In this document: in pieces, positions 53,068-62,969 of the stretch
How positions within the stretch are numbered: the stretch's first letter is position 1
Layout of the letters: each line of letters starts with the position of its first letter
Assembly (NCBI GenBank): GCA_003576905.1
Contig: QEVG01000020.1
Location: 1-64,000, forward strand
Origin: Planctomycetota bacterium
GTDB lineage: Bacteria; Planctomycetota; Phycisphaerae; UBA1845; UTPLA1
Length of the DNA: 64,000 nucleotides
Reading direction: 5' to 3'
Notes under the pieces: generated by a model
Database searches by the model: none
Seen by the model: the letters and a program-made list of their open reading frames with translations, nothing else
Told to the model about the DNA's origin: nothing
Made by a program: the position numbers and the translations under genes

Positions 53068-54105
53068 ATGACTCAGATTCAGGTCCGGAATCTCAGCAAG
53101 GTCTTTCGCGTGCCCGAGCGCGAGGGCGGCTTCGTCGCCAGCCTGCGCAGCGTCTTTCGCCGGAAGTATCGCCAGGTAAATGCCGTGGACGACGTCAGCT
53201 TCACGGTCGCCCAGGGCGAGATCGTCGGATTTCTGGGGCCCAACGGCGCGGGCAAGACCACAACCCTCAAGATGATGTCCGGCCTGCTGCACCCGACGTC
53301 CGGCGAGTGCCGGGTCATGGGGCACGTTCCGTGGCGGCGCGAGGCCGCCTACTTGCGGAAAATCAGCATGCTCATGGGCCAGCGGAGCCAGATGGCGTGG
53401 GATCTGCCCCCGATGGATTCGTTTCTGGTCCATGGCGCGGTCTACGACATCCCGCGCAAGCAGTACGAAAGCACGCTCGATGAGCTCGTCGAGTTGCTCG
53501 ACCTCAAGGATATTCTCAAGAAACAGGTACGGACGCTTTCGCTTGGCGAACGCATGAAGTGCGAAATCTGCATCTCCCTGCTGCACCGGCCGCAGGTGCT
53601 GTTTCTCGACGAGCCGACCATCGGCGTCGATATCACCATGCAGGCCCGCATTCGCGATTTCGTCGCCGGATACAACCGTCGCTACGGCGCGACGATCATC
53701 CTGACCAGCCACTATATGGCCGACGTCACCGCCCTTTGCAAGCGAATCATCGTCATCGATCACGGCCACATTCTGTTCGATGGGCAGCTCGGGGAACTGT
53801 CGGCGAAGCTCGCCCCCTTCAAGGTCATTAAGATCGACCTCGACCGCGAAATGGACGGCTACGACTTTGCCGCGCTTGGCGACATCATCCTTTGCGAGGG
53901 CCGCAAGGTTGCCATCCGCGTGCCCAAAAAGTCGGCCCCTTCCGTCACCGATCGGCTCCTCAGCGAAGTCCCGGTGCTCGACCTGACAATCGAAGACCCG
54001 CCGATCGAGGACGTGATCGCCCGCGCCTTTGGCCAGCGGCGGCTCGGCGACGTGACGGGCGATGCGTCTGAGGCGCGCGTGCCCGCGGCGGAGTCCGCTT
54101 CATGA
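53068..54105 (+). CDS. ABC transporter ATP-binding protein
   Basis: A 345-residue ATPase of an ABC-2 exporter (NatA type). Walker A is GPNGAGKTT, the Q-loop region contains GQRSQMAWDLPPMDSF, the signature is LSLGERMKC (variant of LSGGQ) and Walker B is VLFLDEPTIGVD, followed by the switch His in LTSHYMAD. The C-terminal 90 residues are an accessory domain. It overlaps the first permease by 4 nt and is followed by a second permease, so a heterodimeric exporter is formed. Likely cargo (lipid, glycan or antibiotic) cannot be told. Confidence 0.94.
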   Translation: MTQIQVRNLSKVFRVPEREGGFVASLRSVFRRKYRQVNAVDDVSFTVAQGEIVGFLGPNGAGKTTTLKMMSGLLHPTSGECRVMGHVPWRREAAYLRKISMLMGQRSQMAWDLPPMDSFLVHGAVYDIPRKQYESTLDELVELLDLKDILKKQVRTLSLGERMKCEICISLLHRPQVLFLDEPTIGVDITMQARIRDFVAGYNRRYGATIILTSHYMADVTALCKRIIVIDHGHILFDGQLGELSAKLAPFKVIKIDLDREMDGYDFAALGDIILCEGRKVAIRVPKKSAPSVTDRLLSEVPVLDLTIEDPPIEDVIARAFGQRRLGDVTGDASEARVPAAESAS

Positions 54106-54911
54106 GGGTGCTGTTCAATTCCTTTTCCGCTTTCCTGCGCGTGGCGATCGCCACGATGATGCAGTACCGCGGCGAGATCTTCCTCTGGGCCGTGTGGGGA
54201 CTGATAAACCCCGCCGTACTCTATGCCATGTGGAGCGCCGCCGCCGAGGGAAACGTCGATCAGACGCTGGCCGGATTCGATCGCGGTCAGTTCGGGGCCT
54301 ATTACTTCTGCATCATGATCATCGGACACGTCACGACGGCGTGGGACGCCTACGAGCTGGGCTATTTCATCCGTTCCGGCTCCCTGTCGCCGAAGCTCCT
54401 CCGCCCGATCCTGCCCGTTTGGGAGGCCCTTGCCGCGAACATCGCCTACAAGGTTGCCACGCTCGCGTTCGTCGTTCCATCATGGCTCATCTTCTATCTC
54501 ATTGTCCGGCCGACCTTTTCCGCCGGCCTGTGGCAGATTTCGCTCGGACTCCTGGCCGTCGTGCTCGCGGGCGTGCTCAACTTCGTCATCGGTTACGTCG
54601 TCGCTCTGGTCGCCTTCTGGTCGCCGAAGCTTGACGCCGTGGGCGAAGCCTACTTCGGCATGGCGATGATGTTCGGCGGCCGCTTCGCGCCACTCGAAGC
54701 CCTTCCATGGCTGTTGAAGGAAATTGCCCTGGTTCTGCCGTTCCGCTGGATGTACGCCTTCCCCGCGGAATTGCTCATGGGCAAGATCGCCACCGCTTCG
54801 GAGGCACTCGCCGGCATCGGTATGCAGCTCGTGTGGCTCGCCGCATTTGTGCTGGCGTTTCGCGTCGGATGGGCGGCGGCGGTAAAGCGCTATACGGCGG
54901 TAAGCGGATAG
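54102..54911 (+). CDS. ABC-2 type permease, first subunit
   Basis: A 269-residue permease with about six helices of the ABC2_membrane_6 type (conserved FLWAVWGLINPAVLYAMW, YYFCIMIIGHVTTAWDAYELGYFIRSGSLSPKLLRPI, where the family has GxLdxxLlrP). It pairs with the following permease and the ATPase at 53068. The start overlaps the ATPase stop in ATGA. Confidence 0.92.
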   Translation: MRVLFNSFSAFLRVAIATMMQYRGEIFLWAVWGLINPAVLYAMWSAAAEGNVDQTLAGFDRGQFGAYYFCIMIIGHVTTAWDAYELGYFIRSGSLSPKLLRPILPVWEALAANIAYKVATLAFVVPSWLIFYLIVRPTFSAGLWQISLGLLAVVLAGVLNFVIGYVVALVAFWSPKLDAVGEAYFGMAMMFGGRFAPLEALPWLLKEIALVLPFRWMYAFPAELLMGKIATASEALAGIGMQLVWLAAFVLAFRVGWAAAVKRYTAVSG

Positions 54912-54914
54912 GCA

Positions 54915-55715
54915 ATGATCACGCGCGCGGCAAAACTCATAAGCCTTTACGCACGGGTGAACATCCAGAACCTGGCGGCTTATCGATTCGACATGTACAT
55001 GCGCATCGTCGTGTCGATCCTCCACCTGATCAGCGAGCTGATGGGCGTCTGGATCATCTTTCACGGGACGCGGAGCGTCCGCGGCTGGCAGTGGCAGCAT
55101 ATGCTCGTTCTGGTCGGGGTGTACCGGCTCGTCGCCGGGGGGATCCGTATCGCCATCGTGCCCAACATGCGCCGCCTGCTCGAAGACATCCGGAACGGCA
55201 CGCTCGATTTCGTTCTGCTGCGCCCGGTGAATTCCCAGTTCCTCGTCAGCATTCGCGAGGTCGTCGTCTATCGCGTGGCGGATGTCCTCCTGGGGATCTT
55301 CGTTGCCGGATACGGCTGCTACGCCCTCCGTGGCGCGCTTCCGTTTCGCGAATCCGTCGAGTTTGCGCTCATGCTCGCCGCCGGGTTTGCCATCGTCTAT
55401 GCGGTCTGGCTTATGCTCGGCACGCTCTGCTTCTGGTTTGTGCGTGTTCAGAATATCGAAATGGTCTTCTGGAACGTCTTCGAGGCGGGGCGCTTCCCGA
55501 TCGACATTTACCGACCGCAGGTCCGGTGGCTTCTGACCTATGTCATACCGTTGGCATTCATCACCACGGTGCCGGCCGCGGCGCTGATCGGCGACGAGGC
55601 GAAGATTCCCCCCTCGGCTCCGCTCTGGGGCTTCGCTCTGGCCGGGATCATGCTTTTTGTATCAAACCGATTCTGGCACTTCGGGCTTCGCCACTACAGC
55701 GGCGCGTCGGCTTGA
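54915..55715 (+). CDS. ABC-2 type permease, second subunit
   Basis: A 266-residue paralogue of the preceding permease with about six helices and the same LxxIRNGTLDFVLLRPVNSQFLVS motif. It starts 3 bp after the previous stop. Together the three genes encode an ATPase and two permeases, the normal set for this exporter class. Confidence 0.92.
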   Translation: MITRAAKLISLYARVNIQNLAAYRFDMYMRIVVSILHLISELMGVWIIFHGTRSVRGWQWQHMLVLVGVYRLVAGGIRIAIVPNMRRLLEDIRNGTLDFVLLRPVNSQFLVSIREVVVYRVADVLLGIFVAGYGCYALRGALPFRESVEFALMLAAGFAIVYAVWLMLGTLCFWFVRVQNIEMVFWNVFEAGRFPIDIYRPQVRWLLTYVIPLAFITTVPAAALIGDEAKIPPSAPLWGFALAGIMLFVSNRFWHFGLRHYSGASA

Positions 55716-55732
55716 ACTGCTCGCGTGCGCGA

Positions 55733-56077
55733 TCAGAAGTCGCCGGAGCTTGACGACCCACCGCCGCCGGACGCGTTGTTGTTCGGGGGCGTGGGGGTTG
55801 TCGTCGAGCCGCTCGTGCCGCCGGAGTCGGTCCCGCTGCTTACGCCCGATGTCGTCCCGCCGCCGAAGAAACCGGGCAGAAAGATGAAGCCGGGCGGGCT
55901 CGCCGGGCCGGCCGGCAGCGCATAGCCCGGATACACGGTGCCGCCCGGAGGCAGCGGAAAGCCGGGGGGAAGGGCGTACGCCGAGCCTTCGGGCACCGAA
56001 AGCTGGAGGACTCCGCAGCCGACGAGACTGGTGACGGCGAGTACAACAAGGATGGTGCGAAAAGCGAGGCGCGTCAT
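55733..56077 (-). CDS. Small Gly/Ser/Pro-rich lipoprotein
   Basis: A 114-residue lipoprotein. Signal MTRLAFRTILVVLAVTS and lipobox LVGC are clear. The mature part is Pro/Gly/Tyr-rich (LPPGFPLPPGGTVYPGYALP) and ends in a Ser/Thr/Gly/Asn tail (TTTPTPPNNNASGGGGSSSSG). A short GGGG lies upstream of ATG 56077. Probably an exposed outer-membrane lipoprotein with a disordered tail. Function unknown. Confidence 0.8.
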   Translation of the reverse strand: MTRLAFRTILVVLAVTSLVGCGVLQLSVPEGSAYALPPGFPLPPGGTVYPGYALPAGPASPPGFIFLPGFFGGGTTSGVSSGTDSGGTSGSTTTPTPPNNNASGGGGSSSSGDF

Positions 56078-56273
56078 ATTTCTGCCCCTCAGTTCGGCCC
56101 GCGTCCGATGATCGCGCGCGGCCACCTACCATATCAGAGTATACCCGGACAGACATGAGCAAGCATTTTTTCAGTATTGCACAGCGGGATATTATCGGCG
56201 CGGAGCGACCAACAGGGGTATAGACGACCCCCTGCCGGTTGCACGCGATAACCGTCGTGCGTTCCACCCGTTG

Positions 56274-57629
56274 TTACGGAACTTCGCCGGTTTTCATGTT
56301 CTGCGGGTATCCGTCCCGGATTTCCCAGAAGTTCTCGAACATTTCAACCAGGGGCCGCCCGTTCTTCGCGCCGGGCTCGCGGCCGTCGCGCAGCATCAGG
56401 ATCAGGTCGGAGCTGACCGACGGGTTGGAGTGGAAATAGTCATGTCCAACGAGGTTGTCCGTCGTGCGGGCCTGGATGATGTCCAGATTGGCGGCGTTGG
56501 CCAGGCCCTGCCTCTGGTGGGGCGTCAGATCGGATGCGCGCAGTTCACCGAGCCGGCGGTCGCTCTTGAAGAGCCACTCAGCAAAACCAATCGCCCGGTC
56601 GGTGTCTGAAGAATACACGGTCATGTTGCCGGGCATCAGCGGGATGCGCTCGGCCGTGATGCGCTGGCTGACCACGCCCAAGTCCAGGTCGGCGGCGCAA
56701 AGCACGACGTGTGCGAGTTTCAGCTCCTTGCCGCCGGACAGCCCTTTCGAGCGATACTCAATGTTGAGTTCCCGAAGTGCCGTCAGCACGACATCGGTAC
56801 CGCGGCTGTGGGCGATGATGTGAATCTTTTCGAGGGTCGGGCACGATGCAAGCCCGCGAAGGAACTGCTTGAGGTGAAAGACGGTGAACTCGCCCGACTC
56901 GCGATCATAAGCGTAGCTCTCGCCCGCCGGCCACGTGTAGATAATCGGCACGCCCTTGCGCCCGAGAAAGTGCCACACACCCGCCATCACGTAGGCGGCG
57001 TCCTCGAACATGTTGGCAAAGCCATGAACAAGTATGTAGGCGTCCTTCTTTTCGGGGCAGAGCGCGACACGATCCGTGATGAGCGAGCAGAATGCGTCAC
57101 GAGCCGCCGCCGTCTCCTTCAGGGCTGTCGGGTCATCCTGCACAACGCCATCGATCTTCACGAGGGGGACGGGCGTGTTGGGCAGCCGTCCAACCTCCCG
57201 AATTTCGGTGCATTCAAGATCGAGATCGCGGCGTCGGGAGGCCATTCGGCTTTCGTTTACCAGTTCCGGCCACGGGAGATCCTTGCCGATTGACACCGTA
57301 CAGATTCCGTAGCCCAGGGAAAGCGAACGCTTTGTCCCATAGGAGAGTCTCCCGTCCGCGTCCTTGACCGGGTTTCGGTCCGTCACGTAGACGAGCTCCA
57401 CCTTGTTGGTACGGAACGGTTCGGGTACGTCGTCGAAACAGTCCTTCGTTGAGCCGGCGTAAATGTTCGGCGTCGGCATGAGCTTCGGCCCGCCACAGCC
57501 GGTCATGAGAACGACTGCGAGAATTCCGATGGTTCGCGGCAATCCCGCCGCGCGGCACGGCTTGGCCGGCCGCCACCGCGGAAATTCCCGCCTCGTGTTG
57601 TGTGTGCTTAGAGCTCCTGCGGTCAACAT
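56274..57629 (-). CDS. Lipoprotein with DUF900-type alpha/beta hydrolase domain
   Basis: A 451-residue lipoprotein. After a long basic leader and hydrophobic region comes lipobox LMTGC, then a DUF900-like domain that opens VELVYVTDRNPV and VSIGKDLPWPEL. The hydrolase core has AYILVHGFANMFEDAAY, nucleophile elbow HIIAHSRGTDVV, acid CAADLDL and His in GHDYFH, so the triad looks complete and it may be an esterase. AAAGGA fixes the start at 57629. It ends a minus-strand run of envelope genes, 24 bp after the DUF4105 gene. Confidence 0.9.
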   Translation of the reverse strand: MLTAGALSTHNTRREFPRWRPAKPCRAAGLPRTIGILAVVLMTGCGGPKLMPTPNIYAGSTKDCFDDVPEPFRTNKVELVYVTDRNPVKDADGRLSYGTKRSLSLGYGICTVSIGKDLPWPELVNESRMASRRRDLDLECTEIREVGRLPNTPVPLVKIDGVVQDDPTALKETAAARDAFCSLITDRVALCPEKKDAYILVHGFANMFEDAAYVMAGVWHFLGRKGVPIIYTWPAGESYAYDRESGEFTVFHLKQFLRGLASCPTLEKIHIIAHSRGTDVVLTALRELNIEYRSKGLSGGKELKLAHVVLCAADLDLGVVSQRITAERIPLMPGNMTVYSSDTDRAIGFAEWLFKSDRRLGELRASDLTPHQRQGLANAANLDIIQARTTDNLVGHDYFHSNPSVSSDLILMLRDGREPGAKNGRPLVEMFENFWEIRDGYPQNMKTGEVP

Positions 57630-57652
57630 GGACGGATCCTTTCGATTGGGCG

Positions 57653-58726
57653 CTACTCTTCCTGAAAATCCGTGCGCGGGGGCGGCATGGGCAGCCCCGC
57701 GCGGATGCGGCGGGAAAAATCAGCTCCGTCGCCGGCGGTCTTTGCGATCTCGGTGATCCGGCTTTTTTCCTTCAGCTCGGCGAATGCAAGTTCCGTGTCC
57801 AGCGCGCCCGAGCTATAAGCGTACTCCGCCGAGTATCCGCTGAGCAGCACGTCAATGTTGAGGCGCGGATAGGGCGGAGCACATCGAAAATGCGCGAGGA
57901 TGCTCGTCGTGCAGTTTTCGGTCAGGGCGTTGTAAAAGCGAGGCCGAGTCGTCAGTGAATCAATCGTCCGGATGTAATCAAGAAACACCGCACGAAGCTT
58001 TCTGGGCGGTGTACGCATGCGGAACAAATAGACGTCCTCCCCGCGGAAATTGGTCCGCACGCGAATCAGGTCCCGCTCATCGGCGACGACGTAAATCAAC
58101 TCGTACTGGCGAAAGAAGCCCTGAACCGCCGAGTAGCTCTCAAACGCTTCCTTTCGCGTCTCGATGGAGACAGCCAGATACTGGTCGCCCTCGAAGCCGA
58201 AGCTGACGAAGGCATGGGCAATTGCCGGACCCGCCCAGTAGGACAGGATGTAGTCGACACTGCGAAGCTTGGAGAGATCGAAAGTCCGGTCATAGTAACG
58301 CGGCGTGAAGTCCGTCTCGGTGCGATAGTCGAAATACCGGATGTTGCCGACATGTACGAGGTCTCCCTCCAGGCGGATTGTCGGCATGACGGCCACGTCA
58401 GCTGCCCATTCGAGGTGGTTGGACGGCCGGAGGGAGAAGTACCACGCGAGCACGCCCGCAAAGAGGGCGGTAAACAGCGCGAGCCTTCGCCACCATCGTC
58501 GGATAAGCGTCAGGGACATTGCGGCCGCGGCCGCGACGAAGGCAGCCCAGATGGTGCGCGGGGGCGCACCGTGCAAATCGGCGTAGTAGACTGCCAGTCC
58601 CATCCAGCCAATCATGCCCGCCGCGAGCAGACACGCCGCCCCGCGCCCGACGTATCGAAATGCCTTACGGATCGGACCGCGCCGGGCCTCGATCTCGACG
58701 GGCGGCGCTGTGTGCGACTCGGACAT
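57653..58726 (-). CDS. DUF4105 family membrane protein
   Basis: A 357-residue protein with two or three N-terminal helices (about 30-50, 60-77, 83-97) and an extracytoplasmic DUF4105 domain: SNHLEWAADVAVMPTIRLEGDLVHVGNIRYFDYRTETDFT, then YWAGPAIAHAFVSFGF and YNALTENCTTSI with the family Cys. Many DUF4105 proteins occur in envelope gene clusters and may be transglutaminase/peptidase-like, but this is not established. It lies between two hydrolase lipoproteins. Confidence 0.88.
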   Translation of the reverse strand: MSESHTAPPVEIEARRGPIRKAFRYVGRGAACLLAAGMIGWMGLAVYYADLHGAPPRTIWAAFVAAAAAMSLTLIRRWWRRLALFTALFAGVLAWYFSLRPSNHLEWAADVAVMPTIRLEGDLVHVGNIRYFDYRTETDFTPRYYDRTFDLSKLRSVDYILSYWAGPAIAHAFVSFGFEGDQYLAVSIETRKEAFESYSAVQGFFRQYELIYVVADERDLIRVRTNFRGEDVYLFRMRTPPRKLRAVFLDYIRTIDSLTTRPRFYNALTENCTTSILAHFRCAPPYPRLNIDVLLSGYSAEYAYSSGALDTELAFAELKEKSRITEIAKTAGDGADFSRRIRAGLPMPPPRTDFQEE

Positions 58727-58844
58727 GTAATATTCCAGCCGTTGTCCCGATTCACCATCTCGCGGGTCGTGTGTCGGCGCGGCGATGCCAGATCACAGTT
58801 CGACGCACTGGGCCGTAACATGCAAGCACATTCGACACACCATG

Positions 58845-59681
58845 CTACCGCGGCGCACTCCAGTTGGGATGGACATTTTGCGGCCCTTCCTGAAGAACCA
58901 GGGGGGCAATGTAATCTTTCACAAAACGCGGGTGTGTGGTGTCGGTGTGTCCGCCCCAGTCGCCGTCTCTCTCAAACTGCGTCCGCCACGCGACATTTGA
59001 GACCCTTGCGTAAAGTCGACGCGTCTCGGCGGATGCGCCGGGCGGGAGCCTGAATCCGTCCAGGCCGGCTGACGCCACATCACCGGACTGGCGATCCGCC
59101 GTTCCGGCGATCGGGACGGCGAAATTCAACACAGCGTCGTTCTCGGAGGTGAAGACGTACATCCGTCCGCGAACACGCTTGAGGGCCGCGGTCAGGTCAT
59201 AGTCCGAGCCGATAGACGCGCCAAGCAGGACGACATTGTCCACCTGGCAGCCTTCCGGCAGTGCCTCGAGCGTGAAGACTGCAACTGCGGTGCCTGCCGA
59301 GAGCCCCATGAGCGTGATCGGCGCATCGGGATACGCGCTGCGGGCGGTCCGGATCATCGCCGCTACTTCGCCCGCCTTGCCTCGCTTGAAGGCGTCGCTT
59401 GCGACCTGGTCGGCAAAGACGCCCATGCCCGTTTCCCAGCGATACTCAACGAACTTGCCGTTGAATCCCGCCATGCTCAGACCGCTCTTTACTCCGCGGC
59501 CCCAGTTGCTCAGGAGGCCGCCGCCGCCGGCGCCGTCAAGATAATAGACGTCCCCGTGCGATGACGGAGCGGCTTCGGTCGGACCACCGAAGTTCTGGCT
59601 GCAACCACATAGCGCCGTGAGAGCCGAGATCACAACGGATAACGCACGAATGTGAATGTGTCCGTGATCTTTTGAATTCAT
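58845..59681 (-). CDS. Alpha/beta-hydrolase-like lipoprotein
   Basis: A 278-residue lipoprotein. Signal MNSKDHGHIHIRALSVVISALTA with lipobox LCGC. Core strands VYYLDGAGGGGLLSNWG and ITLMGLSAGTAVAVF contain the nucleophile elbow GLSAG, followed by an Asp in FTSENDAVLNF and His in GGHTDTTHPRF, a plausible catalytic triad. GGGG precedes the ATG. It differs from the DUF900 protein at 56274, so the cluster encodes two distinct hydrolases. Confidence 0.85.
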   Translation of the reverse strand: MNSKDHGHIHIRALSVVISALTALCGCSQNFGGPTEAAPSSHGDVYYLDGAGGGGLLSNWGRGVKSGLSMAGFNGKFVEYRWETGMGVFADQVASDAFKRGKAGEVAAMIRTARSAYPDAPITLMGLSAGTAVAVFTLEALPEGCQVDNVVLLGASIGSDYDLTAALKRVRGRMYVFTSENDAVLNFAVPIAGTADRQSGDVASAGLDGFRLPPGASAETRRLYARVSNVAWRTQFERDGDWGGHTDTTHPRFVKDYIAPLVLQEGPQNVHPNWSAPR

Positions 59682-59840
59682 TCTGTACCCCTTTCCAGGA
59701 AGTCCTCAAGAAAAGCAGTGGGGTCGTTAGACGCCCTCGGGAACTTCTCAACGCGTTATGCGCGTTCGTAGTGCGCGGTACTCGGCGACAGCGGCGCGGC
59801 GCTGATCAATCCAGATCGAGCGTGCCGGGAAGGCGCCGCC

Positions 59841-60497
59841 TCAACTACCCTTCGCCGCCACCTCGACGAACTTTACTTTCTCGCAGCGACCATCGGCGTC
59901 GAACCTCACCACCATGTAATGCGGCTTGGGAAGTTCCTTGATCAGCCGGGCGTCATAGAGATGATGAAGCTGCCCCGTGGACTTGCTGCGAAGCCGCATG
60001 ATTGGGCGACCCATGTCGGCCGCGGCGGTACATTCATCCGGCGTCTTGCCCTTGAGTTTTTCCTGGTAAACAAGCTGGAGGGGAATGTCCAGCTTCTCGC
60101 CGCCGATCGAGACCATCTCTACCATTGTGATGCGGTTGTTCTCCACGACGATGACATATCGCTTGGTGTTCAGGACGTCCATGGGCGTCGGATAGGCGCG
60201 CCACTCCCTTGGAGCATCGACATCGGAGAAAACGTCTACGACCTGTCCCAGCTTTTCGTCGGCCGCAGATGGGCTCTGTCCTACGAGCTGTTCGCTCAGC
60301 TTTTCGGTTTCCACGTCATCGACAACGATACCGACAACCTCTATGCCGGCATGGACAGCCGACGTTGCGGGATTGCCGCATCCGGCCAGAATAGCCGGTA
60401 GCATTGCCAGGCAGGCCGCCGCAACCGTGGCCGGAATCTTTCGATTGCGCCGCGGGACAGTAACCAAACGTTCCGCCGCATCTTTCCTACACGTCAT
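59841..60497 (-). CDS. Lipoprotein of unknown function
   Basis: A 218-residue lipoprotein. A basic leader (MTCRKDAAERLVTVPRRNRKI), a hydrophobic stretch and lipobox ILAGC. The mature part is a compact alpha/beta domain (ATSAVHAGIEVVGIVVDDVETEKLSEQLVGQ, RYVIVVENNRITMVEMVSIGGEKLDIPLQLVYQEKL). GAGGTGG lies upstream of ATG 60497. No family is recognised. Confidence 0.82.
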   Translation of the reverse strand: MTCRKDAAERLVTVPRRNRKIPATVAAACLAMLPAILAGCGNPATSAVHAGIEVVGIVVDDVETEKLSEQLVGQSPSAADEKLGQVVDVFSDVDAPREWRAYPTPMDVLNTKRYVIVVENNRITMVEMVSIGGEKLDIPLQLVYQEKLKGKTPDECTAAADMGRPIMRLRSKSTGQLHHLYDARLIKELPKPHYMVVRFDADGRCEKVKFVEVAAKGS

Positions 60498-60701
60498 TTT
60501 GCCACCTCGTACTTCCTTTAAGCATTGTTAGCGCGTTCATGGCGTCGCCCTTTGTGGGTGACGATTCGCGTAGCCGCGCGACCCATTGATACTCGTTTCG
60601 CTTTCCTTGAGGACAACCGGATCGGCGATTTCCTTTAATCGGACTCGCCTCAATCCCGCGCCCGCCGCAACGCTTGGACCGCCCTGACGCGATGAACGGG
60701 C

Positions 60702-62969
60702 CTATCGGCGGAAGCCGCCGCGCCCGCCGCGGAATCCTCCGAATCCACCCCGGCCTTGGAATCCGCCCATTTCGCCGCCGCGGAACCCACCCCAACGACT
60801 CGACAGATTGTCTCCGTGCATCCGGGACGACCAGTCGTTCTGAAGATTTTGCTGATATCCTCGGTTCTGCAAGCCCTGGTTGCGCTCCGCGTTTTCCCAG
60901 CCGTTACCGCCATAGTGCTGCCAGTCGCCGGCGCCTTCGCGCTTGTACACATTGCCGTCTTTTCCGGCGTAGATGTTGTCCTGCGGGCCCTTCACGACCG
61001 CGCCGCCGCCCGCTCCCTGCGCGCCCCACACGGACTTGCCGGAGGAAGTCTCCGCCCAGCCCGCGCGGCCGGCTTCGCCGGATACGTGTCCGCCCGCCGC
61101 CCATTGATCGCCGTGCGTGGCGACGGTCCGACCCCACGACTGGTACCCGTTGGTGGCGCTGGCGTGCGTCCGCGATACATCCGTGAACGGGTTGTACGCC
61201 TGATGAACTTCGGAAGCCCCGTAAGGCCCGTAGTGATACGCTCCGCGCGAAAAGGTCCCCGTCGCCGGGTTGTAGCCCGCGTAGTGTGCCGCGCCGCCGT
61301 AGGGTCCGTAGTAGCCGCAGGCGCGGTAATAGCCTCCATAGCCGTAGTGGTAGGCCGCGGCGCAACCGTAGGAATAAAACGCGGGAGTGCACGCATAGTA
61401 GTAGTTGTTTGCGCTTGCCAGCATGGCGCCGGTCATCATGCCCGCGCCGAACATCAACGTTCCCGTCGCTGCGACGTACTCACCCGAGTATCCGCTCGTG
61501 TAGCCGACCTCCACGGCGTCCGGTGTCGCGTCATACACCTTGACGTAGGTCACGTTGTAAACGGGGCTCGTCGGGGGGATCGTATAAATGTCCGGCGGCA
61601 CTGACGAACACACGGCCCACGGACCCGTGGGAGACGGCGCCGTGAACCAGACGCCTTTCTCGCAGCAGTAGTACGTGTCATCCACCTCGATCACCTCGGA
61701 CGGCGAATTCACGGCGTAGGTCATGCTCGTGCCGTCGATCGGCTTGAATTCAGGCTTGCCTTCGTACTCAACCTTCAGCTTCGCCTCGCTTCGCTTGACC
61801 TTTGCCGTGTGCGGGACCGAGGCAAGCAGCACCGCGTCCTTCGCCTCGCGCGTGCCCGGCACGCAGGCCAGCACGTCCCCGACCGGGCTGTCGGGCGGGA
61901 TGCGCCCAAAGTCCGCGGGCAGGCTTGTCGTCGCCGCAGCCCACGGACCGTCAAGCGTGGAAGCCTTGAACCAGCGGCCCGCCACGAGGAAATAGTTCAT
62001 GTCGTCGTCATTGCACATGAACAGCGGCATGACCGGGTTGCTGACGTACATCAGGGACGTGCCGGAAATCGGCGTATAGACCGGATCACCCTGGGTCACA
62101 ATGAGCTCCGCCGGCTCGGTCGTCGCGAAGACGCGGGGGGCCGGGGCGGACGAGTTCCCCGGTATGTTCTTGCGCACCGGCTCCCATACGGGATCGGACG
62201 GGAGCGATGAGAACTCCGAGGGCAGCGATCCCGCGGCGCTCCAAGGTCCCTTGACCGGGTCCGGCGCGGTGAGCCATGCGTCGTTGTTAAGCAGGTAGTA
62301 ACCGGAATCCGACTGGTTCAGGAAGACCGGCCAGTTGGTGTTTGTGGCCGCCATCAGCCGCGTCCCCTTGATCGGTCGGAACTGCGGCGGGCCGATGAAG
62401 ACCACGAGAATCGCCGGGCTGCTGCTGTGGTAGATCTTCGGCGGATCGAGATTCAACTGGACGCCGGGCTGGCTTGCGGCCTGTTTATCCATGTACGCCA
62501 GCATGCGATCCAGCGATACCTGGATAAAATCCTTTTTCGGCAGGAGCGAGCGGGCGATTTTTTCCAGGGTCCTGGCGTGCTCGCCCGAATCATTTGGAAA
62601 TCGTACCTGCGTGTCGAGATTCGTGATGAGCACCACGTGCCGATCGTGATCGACGAATGTGTCGCCCCCGACCTCGACCACTCCGTAGGAGGGGTTCTTT
62701 TGTGCCCGCGCCTGAACGGCCATCGCCATTCGAAAAGCGATCTTTTGATAGTTGTCCCACCGATCCACCTGGGGCTGATACAGCGTGACGCGCTCTTCAC
62801 CTTTCTCAAACACGCGCGGCCATCCGGTGTCGCCGGAGGGCGCGCCGGAGAGCGATGGCGCGGCGCTTCCCGATCCGCCGGCCTGCCCCCGGGCCGGATC
62901 AACGCCCGGTAGTGTCAATGCAAGTACACCAACGAGGACGAAAACTCTTGTCGCGTGAAGCGGGGTCAT
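60702..62969 (-). CDS. Large secreted repeat protein with RGG-like tail
   Basis: A 755-residue exported protein. Signal peptide (MTPLHATRVFVLVGVLALTLPG), then about three related modules of about 80-100 residues with the pattern Y-x-PI-x-GTSLMYVSNP, D-x-x-YYFL-x-x-GRWF and GPW (near 190-260, 280-350 and 390-460). Such proteins are often labelled carbohydrate-binding family V/XII-like. A Tyr/Gly/Ala-rich segment (about 500-590) and a Gly/Arg-rich end (RGGFGGFRGGRGGFRR) follow. It overlaps the LssY_C gene by 4 nt, so the two are coupled. Surface or polysaccharide binding is inferred. Confidence 0.85.
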   Translation of the reverse strand: MTPLHATRVFVLVGVLALTLPGVDPARGQAGGSGSAAPSLSGAPSGDTGWPRVFEKGEERVTLYQPQVDRWDNYQKIAFRMAMAVQARAQKNPSYGVVEVGGDTFVDHDRHVVLITNLDTQVRFPNDSGEHARTLEKIARSLLPKKDFIQVSLDRMLAYMDKQAASQPGVQLNLDPPKIYHSSSPAILVVFIGPPQFRPIKGTRLMAATNTNWPVFLNQSDSGYYLLNNDAWLTAPDPVKGPWSAAGSLPSEFSSLPSDPVWEPVRKNIPGNSSAPAPRVFATTEPAELIVTQGDPVYTPISGTSLMYVSNPVMPLFMCNDDDMNYFLVAGRWFKASTLDGPWAAATTSLPADFGRIPPDSPVGDVLACVPGTREAKDAVLLASVPHTAKVKRSEAKLKVEYEGKPEFKPIDGTSMTYAVNSPSEVIEVDDTYYCCEKGVWFTAPSPTGPWAVCSSVPPDIYTIPPTSPVYNVTYVKVYDATPDAVEVGYTSGYSGEYVAATGTLMFGAGMMTGAMLASANNYYYACTPAFYSYGCAAAYHYGYGGYYRACGYYGPYGGAAHYAGYNPATGTFSRGAYHYGPYGASEVHQAYNPFTDVSRTHASATNGYQSWGRTVATHGDQWAAGGHVSGEAGRAGWAETSSGKSVWGAQGAGGGAVVKGPQDNIYAGKDGNVYKREGAGDWQHYGGNGWENAERNQGLQNRGYQQNLQNDWSSRMHGDNLSSRWGGFRGGEMGGFQGRGGFGGFRGGRGGFRR